From Orobanche coerulescens (taxonomy: Eukaryota; Streptophyta; Magnoliopsida; Lamiales; Orobanchaceae): a stretch of 64,000 bases of DNA. The notes beneath the pieces were generated by a model. It had not been told where the DNA came from, did not search any database, and worked only from the letters and a program-made list of their open reading frames with translations. Location: contig CM065814.1 in the NCBI GenBank assembly GCA_033398695.1, positions 102,612,501-102,676,500 of the forward strand, read 5' to 3'. Positions 34,200 to 45,719 of the stretch are shown here, piece by piece. Position 1 is the stretch's first letter. Every line of letters starts with the position of its first letter. A program made the position numbers and the translations under genes.

Positions 34200-34457
34200 G
34201 AGAGTTGAAATTCACCCAAAATCGGACTACTGCGAAAATGTCAAGGAAGAACAGAAGTGGTGAGAGCAATTTTTTTTTTTGAATTGCACGAGAGGAATTG
34301 GAAGAGCACAGATCTTTGTTACAAATACAGTATTTATGCATTGTTTGGCTAGTCTGTCTTAGTTGGATCCACTTACAATGTGGCGCGCCATTCCCGTATA
34401 GTTTAATGGTGCCGGCTACCACGGAATTAGTACTCCTGCTTGGGATAAAAAAAAGTC
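34200..34457. other. Flank between RTE and L1 ORF1
   Basis: AT-rich with a T11 run near 34270. It is either genomic DNA or the 5' leader of the L1 element that follows. No coding or repeat signal was recognised. Confidence 0.4.
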
Positions 34458-35576
34458 ATGAGTTCTCTCCAGCCGCTCTGTCCTTCTCCAGCGACACCAG
34501 GGAAGACGAGGATCATCTGGAATGGAGATTATTTTCCGGTTTCTGACGACAACGAATACCATGAAGACGATGACGACCCATCGTGCCCGATCATCGTGCT
34601 GACAAAGGAAGAAAAAAGACAACTCCAGAAGAAATGGAGGATGTCATTAATCATAAATGTTTGGGGGCGCCGGGTGGGATACTCCAATATGCAAAAGAAA
34701 CTCCAAGCTATGTGGCAACTAGAGCTTTTATGGATCTTATTGATTTGGAAAATGATTACTACATTGTGAAATTCCACTCCAAGGAAGACTATGAATTCGC
34801 CAGAGATGAATGTCCGTGGTCGGTTTTCGATCATTAACTAATGGTTAAAGATTGGGTTCAAAATTTCGACCCAGTCATAGATAAAACAGAGAAGATCATT
34901 GTTTGGGTGCGCATCCCCCTGCCTCCCTATGGAGTTAATCGACAAGATTTTCTTAAAAAAGGTTGGGAATATGATAGGGCGTTATATTAAAGCAGACTAT
35001 AATACAGATATGGCGTCAAGAGGTAGATTTGCTCGCGTTTGCGTGGAGGTTGATATCACTCAAACACTAGTGGCAACATATAAAGAAACGGGAATAAAAC
35101 AGACAGTAGAATGCGAAGGTATTCCCTTGGTATGTTTCGAGTGCGGAACCCATGGACATAGTAAAGAAACCTGCCCAAAAAGAGCAAATAAAGCAGCGGT
35201 AGAATCTCCAGCGACGAAAGTGACAACCGCAATGGAGATGGTGGCAGTGGAGATAGCCGGAGAAACACAGATGGAAAGAACAACGGTACAAAGAGATCTT
35301 CGGCCTAAGATCAGCTGGCTAAGGAAGGAAATCCTGAAATTGCGGGAGATAGCGGTAAATACGGGGCCTGGATGATTGCTCAGACTAAAAGAAATTACAA
35401 TGGAAAGAATGAGGATGACAAATGGCAAGCAAAGGAGGTCAACAAAAAGAAAGGAAAGTCCAACGTTGAAAATAGGAAAGGAGTCGTTGCCGAAAATGTT
35501 GAGGTTGTGTCTCGACATAATGTCCTTTACGGGTTAGCAGAGACAGAGGAGACAGAGAAAGATAACCAGGCCGATC
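34458..35576 (+). pseudogene. L1-type LINE ORF1 (DUF4283 and zinc knuckle)
   Basis: Plant L1 ORF1 binds LINE RNA. The frame from 34458 has EEKRQLQKKWRMSLIINVWG (DUF4283 start); a frameshift near 34715 moves to the frame with DLENDYYIVKF; TAA at 34836 replaces a tyrosine codon; a slip in an A run near 34957 leads to the frame with SRGRFARVCVEVDI. One CCHC knuckle, CFECGTHGHSKETC, lies near 35134-35175, followed by a charged tail. It is cut at 35576 by the Co3 LTR. Confidence 0.85.
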
Positions 35577-36656
35577 TGTTAGGAATACTTTTTGGATTTT
35601 GATGATGTCATCCCTGTATTCATGATTAATTCAAATGTATGCACTAAGTACTTGGCATTGTAAAGAAGAACCAAATGAGTATCTTCTATAGGCCCTTGAA
35701 TAGGCTAAGTCTTGATCAAGTGTTCATCACTTAGAAATCGGCTAAGTATAAAACAGTCATAATATCAGATGATTTTTTGTCAACGGAAAATATCAGACGA
35801 GGATTGACCAAAACACTATAGTAGCAGAGTTCTACGAATATCAGTCGAGTCTTCGGTCAAAGCTAAATATCAGCTGAGGTCGACCGAGGAATATCAGAAG
35901 AGTTTTTTAAACAGCTGAAGTTTAACCAAGCAGATCAGAGAACCTTATTCAAACAGATCAGAGAACTTTGAAAAAGCAGATGAGAGAACTCTATTCTAGC
36001 AGATCAGAGGAGTTTTCAGAGAGGTTCTCTATACATGAAACATCAGACGAGTTCTGAACTAAGTCCACATCGGCAAATATTGAAAAACCAACAATTACGC
36101 AGAGACACGTGAAGACTTAATACAAGGAGACAAAGTTATTGATTCCCAAAAATTGAGGAATATTTTATTCCTAGAGATTCACGCTATGAAGACTTTCCAA
36201 ATATAGTAATCAAGAAAAGCAGTGCAACGGGAAGATTCTTCAAATGGTTAGATTTGAAGAAAGGAACAAGCCTTGCAAAGAGATGAAAAGATAAACAATG
36301 AAGTCCACTCTCCAGCGGATGGATTTGTTACAAGTTGCAACGGATATGAAGAAGCTCAAGATTGTACTATAAATATCTGAAGAAAGATTGAACAGAAGTA
36401 CGATGCGAACAATACATACAAACAATCAAAGCAAACAACACGAATAAAGCAATCTGTAGCATCGTGAAGAGCTAGTTTCAAAAGACTTATACTGAGAAGC
36501 TTCTGAGTTGGAGAAGACAAAAACTCTTGTATTAAAGTCTGAGTACGAGGTACTTCTTTTAATGAAGTTCTCAGAAGTTCAAGGTTGTAAACGCATCCAC
36601 GAGTTCTTTATTGGAAGATGATAAACAGCTTGTGAGTTGTCGAGGCATCCACGGGT
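35577..36656 (+). repeat. Co3 5' LTR, outer part
   Basis: Starts TGTTAGGAATACTTTTTGG. It holds repeated ATCAG-type words (35755-36060) and a TATA box TATAAATA at 36368-36375. It is cut at about 36656 by the truncated Co2 LTR. Confidence 0.85.
35755..36060 (+). promoter_or_regulatory. Co3 LTR: degenerate repeats upstream of the TATA box
   Basis: About ten copies of a motif around ATATCAGACGAG and CAGATCAGAGAAC lie 300-600 bases before the TATA box. They fill the same place as the CG palindromes of other LTRs but share no sequence with them. Repeated boxes of this kind are known enhancers in the tobacco Tnt1 LTR; a role here is inferred. Confidence 0.55.
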
Positions 36657-37785
36657 GAGAAAGTAAATGACACCAGATTTATAGAGGTTCGGTCGAACGT
36701 GCCTACATCCTCTCTCCGTATCTTTTCCAATAGGCTAAAGATCAACCTCTACACCTCGTCTTCTATCGGTCCAAGGGATACCGTTATAATCTCGTCTTCT
36801 ATCGGTCCGAGATAAACTGTTATACTCTTGTCTTTATGTTTGTCCAAGATAAACTATTTTCCTTCTTTATCGGACAAGAAAGCAACATATCTAGCTTTCT
36901 ACGGGTACTAGACAAACCTCACTTGGATTTAGATATGATTCTAATAATGTCGAATCGACGATCCTAATAACACCGAATCAATCTGCAATACGTATCTTTC
37001 CTTTCGTGTATGTTTTTGTGTATGAACACTCAAACACTTATCATTTAAGCACAATTACAAGAACGATAATGTATACAATGATATCAAACGTATGTATGAT
37101 CTTCTCATAGTTGTTGTTTCGATTGATACGAAATTACTTGGTATTTATAGGCAAAACCTCTCAACTAGCCGTTAGCTCCTGCTGCCTGTATTACGTATGT
37201 TAAGTGCTATCCATTACGTACGTTAAGTCTCATTACGTACGTTATCTTCAATTAGTTACGTACGTTAAGCTATGTGCAGATCAGTCCAGTGGCATTCTTT
37301 TCTTCCATTACGTACGTTAGCTTGTTCCAATTACGTACGTTAAATGCTCCCCTTCACGTACATTAATGTTGCTTCATTACGTACATTATCTGATATATCC
37401 GTTGCATGCTTTTGACCTTCTAGAATCCTTCCAACGGTTCCAATATTTGAATTCATATTCAAACCTCATTACGTACGTTAAGTCCTTTGTCTTACGCACG
37501 TTAAAGACATAACATTACGTACGTTAATCTTCTTTCGGTACGTACGTTATATCATGTCATCTGCACTCATCGGTCTTCAGGTAACTTCTCATTACATACG
37601 TTATACCATATGTATTACGTACGTTAGCTTCATTAAACTTACCTTCTTTGCTTTCAGCCCGGTTCGAGCGTCTTCGACTTCTTTATTGTTTTGGTTTGTT
37701 CTATTGTTGTTTTCTTGATTAACAACACATCAATAACTCATCATCAAAGCCTTTTTATAATTATGTGGAATAGGATATTCCAACA
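36657..37785 (-). repeat. Co2 3' LTR, truncated
   Basis: Plus-strand right end is ATTCCAACA. Similarity to the other LTR begins at GAAAGTAAATGACACCAG (36657); the first 80 bases are replaced by Co3 sequence. TATA (TATAAATA) at 37150-37141; 14 palindromes at 37190-37640. Confidence 0.85.
37141..37640 (-). promoter_or_regulatory. Co2 LTR promoter: 14 palindromes and TATA box
   Basis: About 14 copies of TTACGTACGTTA and variants occur in 450 bases, upstream (right) of a minus-strand TATA box. This is the Gy4 word in a copia element. The 5' LTR has the same block at 40420-40860 with TATA near 40375. Confidence 0.65.
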
Positions 37786-38301
37786 ATCTCCCCCTTTTTG
37801 TTGATGACAAAACAACAACCTTCGATGGGATTTTATACCTGCAAAATAGAAAACAATATACGAATCAAAGTTTCGGCTTTGTCCGTTTCGTTAGTTTTTT
37901 TCTCCCCATCTTTTCTTTTCTCCTTTTCAACTACTTCTCAGTTTTCAACTTCTTCTCTGATTTTCGACTTCTCGACTTTCTTCGTATTTTCTCCTCCTTT
38001 CCTGATCGGGATATTATTTTTATTTTTCTCGTCATTCTTCCATGACTCGTATTCTTATTCTCCCATCATTCCATACTTCTCCCCCTTTTTGTCATAATAA
38101 AAAAGTGGCATAATAACAAAAATCGATAAAATCGATGAAGAAATTAAATATGACAAATATCGGGTAAAACTCCCCTTAAAAAATAGATTTTAATAAATAT
38201 TATAACTCCCCCATATCAATTTTGACTTTTGGGGATCCAACCGAGAGTTTGTTTTTTATTTGATACATAGACGATATTCGGAATTGTGGTTCTTTAGGAA
38301 T
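37786..38301 (-). other. Co2 3' non-coding region with two purine tracts
   Basis: Minus-strand AAAAAGGGGGAGA occurs twice, next to the LTR (37785-37800) and at about 38074-38090. Repeated purine tracts before the 3' LTR are, as I recall, a Sirevirus trait. The rest is AT-rich and T/C-rich; frames here are not genes. Confidence 0.65.
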
Positions 38302-39740
38302 CTAAACTTTTTTATTTTTTATCGTCCGTGGGCTTTTGCAATTCGAAATGTGATGCCCAATTTTTAAATATTTATCACAACGGGGTATTTTGAAATTTAA
38401 GGATTCGGTTTTATTATACGGTTTGAATCCTAACCCCTGTTTATTTAAAAAATTCTTTTGAACGGAAAGTATTTGTTCAAATTTGTCATCTCCACAAGAA
38501 AATTTATTCGTGGAAAATTTAAGTTCGTTTTGAACTTTTAAAAGAGCATCCTTTAATTTATTTTCATTTTCAAGACATTTAGAATGATGAGTTTCTAAAA
38601 CTTTCCCTTTTTGAATTTTAGAGATTTCATCGTCCAATAATTTATTTTTCGATTTGAGGGATTTAATTTCAATTAAGGCATTTTGTGAATCGGTATGTAA
38701 AAGTCCGAATGCTTCAACAAGTTCGTCTTGAGACGATGGCTTTCGATGTCACTTTCGTTGAATGAATTCCTTGCCATGAGTGCGAGGTTATTTTGAATAA
38801 ATTCATCGTCATCCTCTTCGTCACTCCATGTTGCTACGAGTACTTCTTGGAAGTTGATGCTCGGCAATTCCTTGCAAAGTGGCCTGGTTTACCACAGTTT
38901 CGATAGTTATTGTCGAATTTCTTCGTTTCGCTCGTCTTGATATCCTTCCTTCTCCGGTTTAATAAGTTTTGAAACTTTTTTATATTCTTGGCATAATATG
39001 CCGATTCTTCATCATCTTCGTCCACCGGGATTTCTTCCATTTTTGACATTTTAGCTTTCAAAGCTATCGTTCTTTCTTTCGATTTTGGCTTGACACTTCG
39101 TGATTTTAGAACAATCTCATAATTATTAGCGAACCTACGAGGTCGCTAAAGTCGAGCGTGTTGAGATCTTTAGATTCCATGATTGCCGTCACGGTGCTGC
39201 CCTATTCGCTAGGTAGTGATCGTAAGATTTTCTTAACTTTTTCACAACTCGATAGTAGTTTCCCGAACGAAGCAAGTCCATTGGTGATGACCGAAAATCG
39301 GTCGAGCATGTTGGTGATGGACTCGTCACTGTTCATCATGAATAACTCATAGTCATGAAGAAGCATATTAATCTTTGTCTCCTTGACTTGACTTGTTCCC
39401 TCGTGTGTGATTTGAAGAATTTTCCAGATTTCTTTTGCATTTTCACACGAAGAAATACGATTGACCTCCTCTGGATTTAGGGCATAATATAAGAGTTGAG
39501 TGGCCTTACAGTTGAGGTGATCGTTCTTCCAATCCTCGTTATTGTACTCTTCTAAGCTCTTAAGTGACCCGTCGGATTGGTTGGAACTTTCGGGCCAAGG
39601 CAAATGATTTTCCAGATTTCTATATCATAGGCATTAATGAAGATCGACATATTTTTCTTCCAAGTCATGTAATTCGATCCATCGAAAAATAGTGGTCGAT
39701 TTAAAACAAGACCTTCGACCGGGGCAAATTGAAACGCCAT
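38302..39740 (-). pseudogene. gag: Co2 gag pseudogene
   Basis: The minus-strand ATG at 39740 opens MAFQFAPVEGLVLNRPLFFD, then GSNYMTWKKNM, a Sirevirus-type gag. A frame change near 39560 precedes the main gag domain (39603-39202: NEDWKNDHLNCKATQLLYYA and on). Stops follow near 39200-39060. The zinc knuckle near 38900 (NCGKPGHFARNC) has lost its first cysteine. A charged coiled-coil part and the mark KQGLGFKPYNK (near 38400) end the frame at 38302. Confidence 0.85.
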
Positions 39741-39783
39741 CGGATCGACTTCTCCTCGGATGTTAAGCCACTTCTAGGAGATA

Positions 39784-39797
39784 CCTCTCTGATACCA
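39784..39797 (-). other. Co2 primer-binding site
   Basis: TGGTATCAGAGAGG on the minus strand, two bases from the LTR end; complement of the initiator methionine tRNA end in its first ten bases. Confidence 0.85.
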
Positions 39798-39799
39798 AT

Positions 39800-41009
39800 T
39801 GTTGTTACATTATCGGTATAGAAATGGTGTAGAGTAGATTAGAGTTGTCAAACTCTTTTGTGTTGCGGAAGCGAATTAAAGTGCAGAGAGTAAATGACAC
39901 CAGATTTATAGAGGTTCGGCCAAACGTGCCTACATCCTCTCTCCGTATATTTTTCAATAGGCTAAAGATCAACTTCTGCACCTCGTCTTCTATCGGTCTG
40001 AGGGATACCGTTAAAATCTCCTCTTCTATCGGTCCGGGATAAACCGTTACACTCTTGTCTTTGTGTCAGTCCAATATAAACCATTTTTCTTTTTTATCGG
40101 ACAAGGAGGCAACCTATCTAGCTTTCTATGGGTACTAGACGAACCTCACTTGGATTTAGATATGATTCTAGTAATGCCGGATCAACGATCCTAATAACAC
40201 CAAATCAATCTAATATTCGTATCTTTCCTCTCGTGTAGGTTTTCATTTATGAACACTTAAACACTTATCGATTAAGCACAATTACAACAACGATAATGTA
40301 TACAATGATATCAAACGTATGTATGATCTTCTCAGAGTTGTTGTGTTGATTGATACGAAATGACTTGGTATTTATGGGGAAAACCTCTCAACTAGCCGTT
40401 AGCTCCTGCTGCCTGTATTATGTACATTAAGTACTATCCATTACGTACGTTAAGTCTCTTTATGTACGTTATCTTCATCTAGTTACGTATGTTAAGCTAT
40501 GTGCAGATCAGTCCAGTAGCATTCGTTTCTTCCATTACGTACGTTAGCTTGTTCCAATTGCGTACGTTAAATGCTCCCCTTTACGTACATTAATGTTGCT
40601 TCATTATGTACGTTATCTGATGTATCCGTTGCATGCTTTTGACCTCATAGAATCTTTCCAACGGCTCCAATATTTGAATTCATATTCAAACCTCATTACG
40701 TACGTTAAGTCCTTTGTATTACGTACGTTAAAGACATAACATTACATAGGTTAATCTTCTTTCGGTACGTACATTATATCATGTCAGCTGCGCTCGTCTG
40801 TCTTCAGGTAACTTCTCATTACATACGTTATATCATATATTACATTCGTTAGCTTCATTAAACTTAACTTCTTTGCTTTTCAGTCCGGTTCGAGCGTCTT
40901 CGACTTCTTTGTTGTTTTGGTTCGTTCTATTGTTGTCTTTGATTAACAACACATCGATAACTCATCATCAAAACCTTTTTATAATTATGTGAAATAGGAT
41001 ATTCCGACA
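39800..41009 (-). repeat. Co2 5' LTR (1210 bp)
   Basis: Plus-strand ends TGTTGTTACATT and ATTCCGACA. Many single-base differences from the 3' LTR copy, mostly in the CG palindromes, suggest moderate age. Confidence 0.88.
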
Positions 41010-41428
41010 GGGCTTCCACTGGTTGGAAACTGTTGTAACTGAGGATTCATTGTAACAATCGTTGGTTGAACGCTATAGTGAATTTATCTCCAACTGGTTT
41101 GGAGAGAAGTGGATTAGTAGAGAATTACTCCACCTCTGAAACCACTATAAGTGCTTGTGTGATTTACTATTTTATCATCATACTTAACTGCTATATACAT
41201 ATTTACTATTCCATTAAAAAGTCAGCTGTCCTTCCGCAAACAAGTTTTACAGCTGACATAAGTCATCTGCTTTATTATCACCTGTATCTTCCTCATTATT
41301 CATCTGCAGCCAAGTTTGTTAGCTGCACATATCACAGCTGAGGTTACTCAACTGATATATTTAGGAAAAGATTTTAAGCAGTCTATTTACCCCCCTCTAG
41401 ACTGTCCTTTGAGTATCTGTGACCTACA
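41010..41428 (+). repeat. Co3 5' LTR, gag-proximal part
   Basis: Continues the LTR after Co2 and ends GTGACCTACA at 41428, just before the primer site. It has several CAGCTGA words on both strands. Together the two parts make about 1.5 kb. Confidence 0.82.
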
Positions 41429-41430
41429 AG

Positions 41431-41444
41431 TGGTATCAGAGAGG
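41431..41444 (+). other. Co3 primer-binding site
   Basis: TGGTATCAGAGAGG two bases after the LTR end. Confidence 0.88.
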
Positions 41445-41508
41445 TTGATTCAACTGTACCGAATTAGATCCATATACTTAAGTATATATATTTAAATCTC
41501 TCATTAAA

Positions 41509-43284
41509 ATGGAACACATGCAACACATGCATTCTAGACTTCCCGTGTTTTCAGTTGATGACAATGACTTATGGAAGATAAGAATGCAGACACACTTATC
41601 ATCTGTCCATGCTGACATGTGGAGTATAATTTAAGGTCTTTTCATCTACATGAAGGACAACACAGAAGAGGATATTGCAGCTGGGAAAGCAAAGTAGAGT
41701 CCCAAGACCAGATCAGAGCCGACCTTAGAAGAAAGAAAGTTGGCCAATCTTGACAAACGGGTCAGAGACATATTATACCAGACTCTTGATAAAGCCACAA
41801 TGGTGAAAATCAAGAATTGCAAAACTACAAAAGAGATATGAGACACATTAGCTGTAATGTATGAATGAACATAGCTTATCAAGGACAATAAATTGTCAAT
41901 AGCTACTCAGAAATTTGACAATTTCAAAATGAAGACGGGAGAAACAATTGATCATGTGGATACAAGATTCACAGAGATCATCAATGAGATAAACTCTCTT
42001 GGAAAGACATATGGAAACAGGGAGATGGCGCTGAAAGTTCTAAGATCTCTCAATCCATAACGGAGTTTGAAGGCGGCGGCCATGAGAGAATCAAAGGATC
42101 TAAATAAAATAAAGATACATGAATTGTTCTCAGACCGGAAAGCATATGAGTTCGAGCCGCCCTGCTCATCATAAAGTGAGCCAACAGAAAAAGGCATTGC
42201 ATTTGTAGCTGAGTCCCCTGCAAAGAATCTGTCTGAAGTAAACCCTACAAATCCTCTAAATTTCGAGGAAGAAATGGCATTCATAATGCAAAGATTCAGC
42301 AAATTCAGAAAGAATTACTCCAAGTACAAAAAGAATTACAAAGACAGCCCAAGGAGAAATTACAAAGCTGGAAATTATAAAATTGAATGCTACAACTGCC
42401 ACAAAATATGGCACATCCAGTTTGACTGCCCTGATCTCAAGAAAGATGAAGACAAGAAGGAAGTAGGCAAGAGGGATGACAAGAAAAAGGCCCTGATTGG
42501 AGAAGATCAGAATACAGAAGTGGTAGAATCAAGTGATGGATTCTTTTCTGATGATGATGATGACTACAACTGCCTATGGCTAACATAGCTGATGAAGAGG
42601 TAACATCTAAACCTCAATTTACAGAAGGTTTCAGTTCTGATATGTCTGAAGATATCTGTAAATCAACTGCTAAAAGATTTTGAAACCTTAAAATCTGCTC
42701 ACCTGACTATGACAATTGAGAATGCACAGCTGAGAAATGATAAAATCCAACTGAAAAATGATTATGACAAACTCAGCCTAGAGTCGGCAAAACTTGAAAA
42801 CATCAGAGCTGAATTTAAAAAACACTCTGAAAATAATTTGAAAAACTCAACTGAAAATACCACAGCTGAGATTAATAGGCTGATCATTTTAAACAGTGAA
42901 AAGTCAGCTGCACTTGCTCTTGCTCATGTCAAAACTAAGTTTTCAAAATTGAAACAGTTGAACAATGCACAAGTTAAACAGATAACCTATCTAAAAGCAT
43001 CTATAACCCTTGATGGACTGTGTATAAATCAGAGGCCACTTTATTTAAAATCAAGCCTTGGATATGACCCCAACACTCCCTCCACTTCTAAAACCACTTT
43101 TATAAAGGGAGAAACTTATGTCCAGACTACTGAGCCTATAAACAAACATGTATTCAAAAATAGGCAGCAGCCTAGTCGAAAGTTTAGGCCACAGCCAAGG
43201 TTTACAAGGCAGCCACCTAGACAAAAGACTAGGCAATGGCCAAAACAGCAACAACAGTCAAAATATTATTCTGCTTATTACTAA
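41509..43284 (+). pseudogene. gag: Co3 gag with coiled-coil tail
   Basis: ATG at 41509 opens MEHMQHMHSRLPVFSVDDND. The gag domain continues to about 42250 with at least five stops. A zinc knuckle (CYNCHKIWHIQFDC, near 42390-42431) is followed by an acidic run, then a long Lys/Glu/Leu/Asn-rich coiled coil (42709-43000) and the mark SLGYDPNTPSTSKTTF. A basic Gln/Arg-rich end stops at 43282-43284. This long gag with coiled coil is characteristic of Sireviruses. Confidence 0.85.
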
Positions 43285-43599
43285 AGACTCACACAAAACA
43301 GATTTCAAAATAGGAGAGGTAAATAGAAACCTCAAGGTTATCCAAACTTTCAAAACCATCAGGTATGGAGACCTCAAAACTTTCAACATATATCTCATCC
43401 AAGATTTTACAACGGCCCATACCACTAAAATTCAGGCATATTCTATATACAATCCTAACCAGGGATATAGACCTAGACAGTATGCACCTTATATGATATC
43501 AATAGAATTTCCAAAACACCAGGAGAAATTAATTCTCCAGGAAATACACTAACCTCAAAGGACCCACTCATATTTGGGTATCTAAATATCTTCTTTGCT

Positions 43600-44519
43600 G
43601 ATTGCAGAAAAGATGTAGGACTACTACCATGTCACCTCAAATTCAACAATAGGAGGTGAAGAATGGTTTGTAGACTCTGGATGATCAAGGCACATGACAG
43701 GAAACAAGAAGATTATATCAGAATATGTTAAAGAAAGAGGTCCAGATGTAACATTTGAAGATAGCTCAAGTGGACAAACCAAAGGATATGGGAAGATGCA
43801 CAGAGGAAACATAACCATTACAAAAGTGCGGTATGCCAAAGGGCTTAAATACAATCTTCTAAGTATAAGGCAATTCTGTGATGAGAACAACTTGGTAATA
43901 TTCACAAGATGGAAATTTATGGTGATTGATCTCCTCACTGGAGAAGTGAAGCCACAAGGCTACAGAAGAAGAGATGTCTATCTGATAGATTGTAAATCAG
44001 GATCACCAAACACTTGTTTCTTATAAAAAACAATTGCAGAAAATAGATGGCTCTGGCACAAGAGACTTTGTCACCAGAACTTCAAAGCCATCAACAAAAT
44101 AAGTTTTCAAAAGTTGGTCACATGACTTCCAGCAGAAGTATTCAAGAAAGAAACTCTTTGTGATGCATGCCAGAAGGGAAAGCAAACAAAATCATCTTTC
44201 AAATCAGTTCAACCTACCACTCTCACTAGCAGAATCTTGGATCTACTTCATATGGATCTCTTTGGCCCCATCAAGCCAAGGACATTGAGTGGAAGAAGGC
44301 ATGAGTTAGTAGTAGTGGATGACTACTCTAGATATACATGGGTGTTTTTCTCCATAAAAAGAGTGAAACACTAACAAAACTTCTTAAGCTGATGAGAAAG
44401 ATTCAAAACAATAAATCCCTCTCCATCATAAAGATTAGATCAGACAAAGGAGGAGAATTCCTCAACAAGGCAATCACTGAATACAGTGATCAGAATGGAA
44501 TCCAACGTGAAGTCTCTGC
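43600..44519 (+). pseudogene. pol: Co3 protease and integrase N-part
   Basis: Protease motif DSG is followed by a TGA where a cysteine codon is usual (near 43681), then SRHMTGNKK. The GAG-pre-integrase region has LWHKRLCHQNF and CDACQKGK (zinc HHCC). The integrase core begins LLHMDLFGPI and VVDDYSRYTWVF and reaches SDKGGEFLNK and NGIQREVSA, the second catalytic region. A TAA near 44024, a stop near 44125 and a frameshift near 44340 break it. The Gy6 LTR cuts it at 44520. Confidence 0.87.
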
Positions 44520-44888
44520 TGTAATACCCGGTTGTAATTCATTCATTATCATTCAGTAATTATTAGTCTGTAATTGTCACTCAGTAATTTTCACTCATTA
44601 CTAATCACTCATCATTCATGATTCATTCATTTGTGTTCATTGTTGGCTTATTGTAACCGTGTATCAGTTACCGATCGTCATTTCATCTCCGTTTGAGTGT
44701 CGAGACGAGAGTATTATTATTATCATCGTGATTGGTAGTCATCGTGATTGGTAGTCTTGTGTTGGAAGTATCATCTTTGGCATGTGTTGGACTTGTTTAC
44801 TTTCACATACATATGGTATGTCGGATCATTCATCGACCGTAGTGAGAAATCAGAGTTGTCGGATTTTTGGTCACTTCCAGCAGCGGGT

Positions 44889-45530
44889 TACGGCCGTAAC
44901 TAATCAGGCATTATGGCCGTAACATGTGTTCGTTGTGTTCAGGTCAGTTTGGACGAACGGGACTTACGGCCGTAAGTTGAGCAGGTACGGCCGTACGAGT
45001 TGGCCGATTACGGCCGTACGTGTCGAGAAGGGTGCCAGGCGTTTTTGGCCGAAGGCGAGATACGGCCGTAAGGTGGGCAGACTATGGCCGTAAGGGGTGT
45101 TCGTAAGTTTCAGGATTTGTTGGACGAGAAGGACTTACAGCCGTAAGGGTTGCGACATACGGCCGTAAGTTGAGGCAGGTACGGTCGTAAGGCTTGGCCG
45201 GATATGGCCGTACATTACAGGCAGGGTGCCTGGTCAGTTTTCGACGAAGGGGGCTTACACCCGTAAGATTGGCCGGATACGGCCGTATCGTTCGAGTTAC
45301 GCCCGTAAGGTGTGCGGGTACGGCCGTATGGATGTCGGCAGGTGTTTTGGACGAGGGTGAGTTACGCCCATAAGTCAGGTGCAGGTACGACCGTATGGCT
45401 GTCGGCAGTTTCTTGACGAAGCCGAGTTACGGCCGTACGAGATGGCTGGTTATGGCCGTAAGGCCGTTGACCTGGGATGTTACGGCCGTATGTCGGCCGA
45501 GTTACGTCCGTAACTTCCGGCAGTTTATAA
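44889..45530 (+). promoter_or_regulatory. Gy6 LTR promoter: TACGGCCGTA array and TATA box
   Basis: Ten exact TACGGCCGTA and about eleven one-base variants (TATGGCCGTA, TACGCCCGTA and others) lie within 630 bases, spaced about 20-50 bases apart. TTATAAGGG at 45525-45533 follows the last copy by 14 bases. Confidence 0.7.
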
Positions 45531-45719
45531 GGGCTTGGACGAGACTTTTTCCTCATTTTCTCATTTCCTTCACTTTGTTCCGAGAGAGAGAGCTTGAGGG
45601 AGATATTTTTCATCATCAATCATAAGGGTGTTAGGTTTTCACCATCTTCATTCGATTGTGAAGCTCGGATAGTCGATCTAACGCGTGTTCATCGGATCAA
45701 AGTGCTTGGATCTTCAAAG

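Larger units (their letters stand above)
36657..41009 (-). mobile_element. Co2: gag-only, Sirevirus-like Ty1/copia element
   Basis: Minus orientation: 5' LTR 41009-39800, primer site 39797-39784, gag 39740-38302, a 0.5 kb 3' region with two purine tracts, 3' LTR 37785-36657. Only 2 kb separates the LTRs. There is no protease, integrase, RT or RNase H, so it is non-autonomous or deleted. The 3' LTR lacks its last 80 bases. It sits inside the Co3 LTR. Confidence 0.87.
35577..44519 (+). mobile_element. Co3: Sirevirus-like Ty1/copia element, split by Co2 and cut by Gy6
   Basis: Plus orientation. 5' LTR 35577-36656 and 41010-41428, primer site, gag with coiled coil, protease and first part of integrase up to 44519, where Gy6 starts. 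LTR ends TGTTAGG and CCTACA are inverted copies. The rest of integrase, RT, RNase H and 3' LTR are missing. Its insertion broke L1 ORF1. Confidence 0.87.

Noticed and set aside
35056..35518. Minus-strand ORFs opposite L1 ORF1
   Set aside because: No domain, Phe/Ser/Leu-rich, explained by the opposite strand of a Lys/Glu-rich gene.
37798..38097. 99-residue Phe/Ser-rich ORF
   Set aside because: T/C-rich 3' non-coding region of Co2 with the two purine tracts on the other strand; no domain.
42709..43284. Separate coiled-coil host protein
   Set aside because: In frame order between the Co3 zinc knuckle and protease, as expected for the Sirevirus gag tail.
44889..45512. CRISPR-like array of short repeats
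   Set aside because: Units are 10-bp palindromes with uneven spacing inside a plant LTR promoter; no spacers of constant size and no cas genes.
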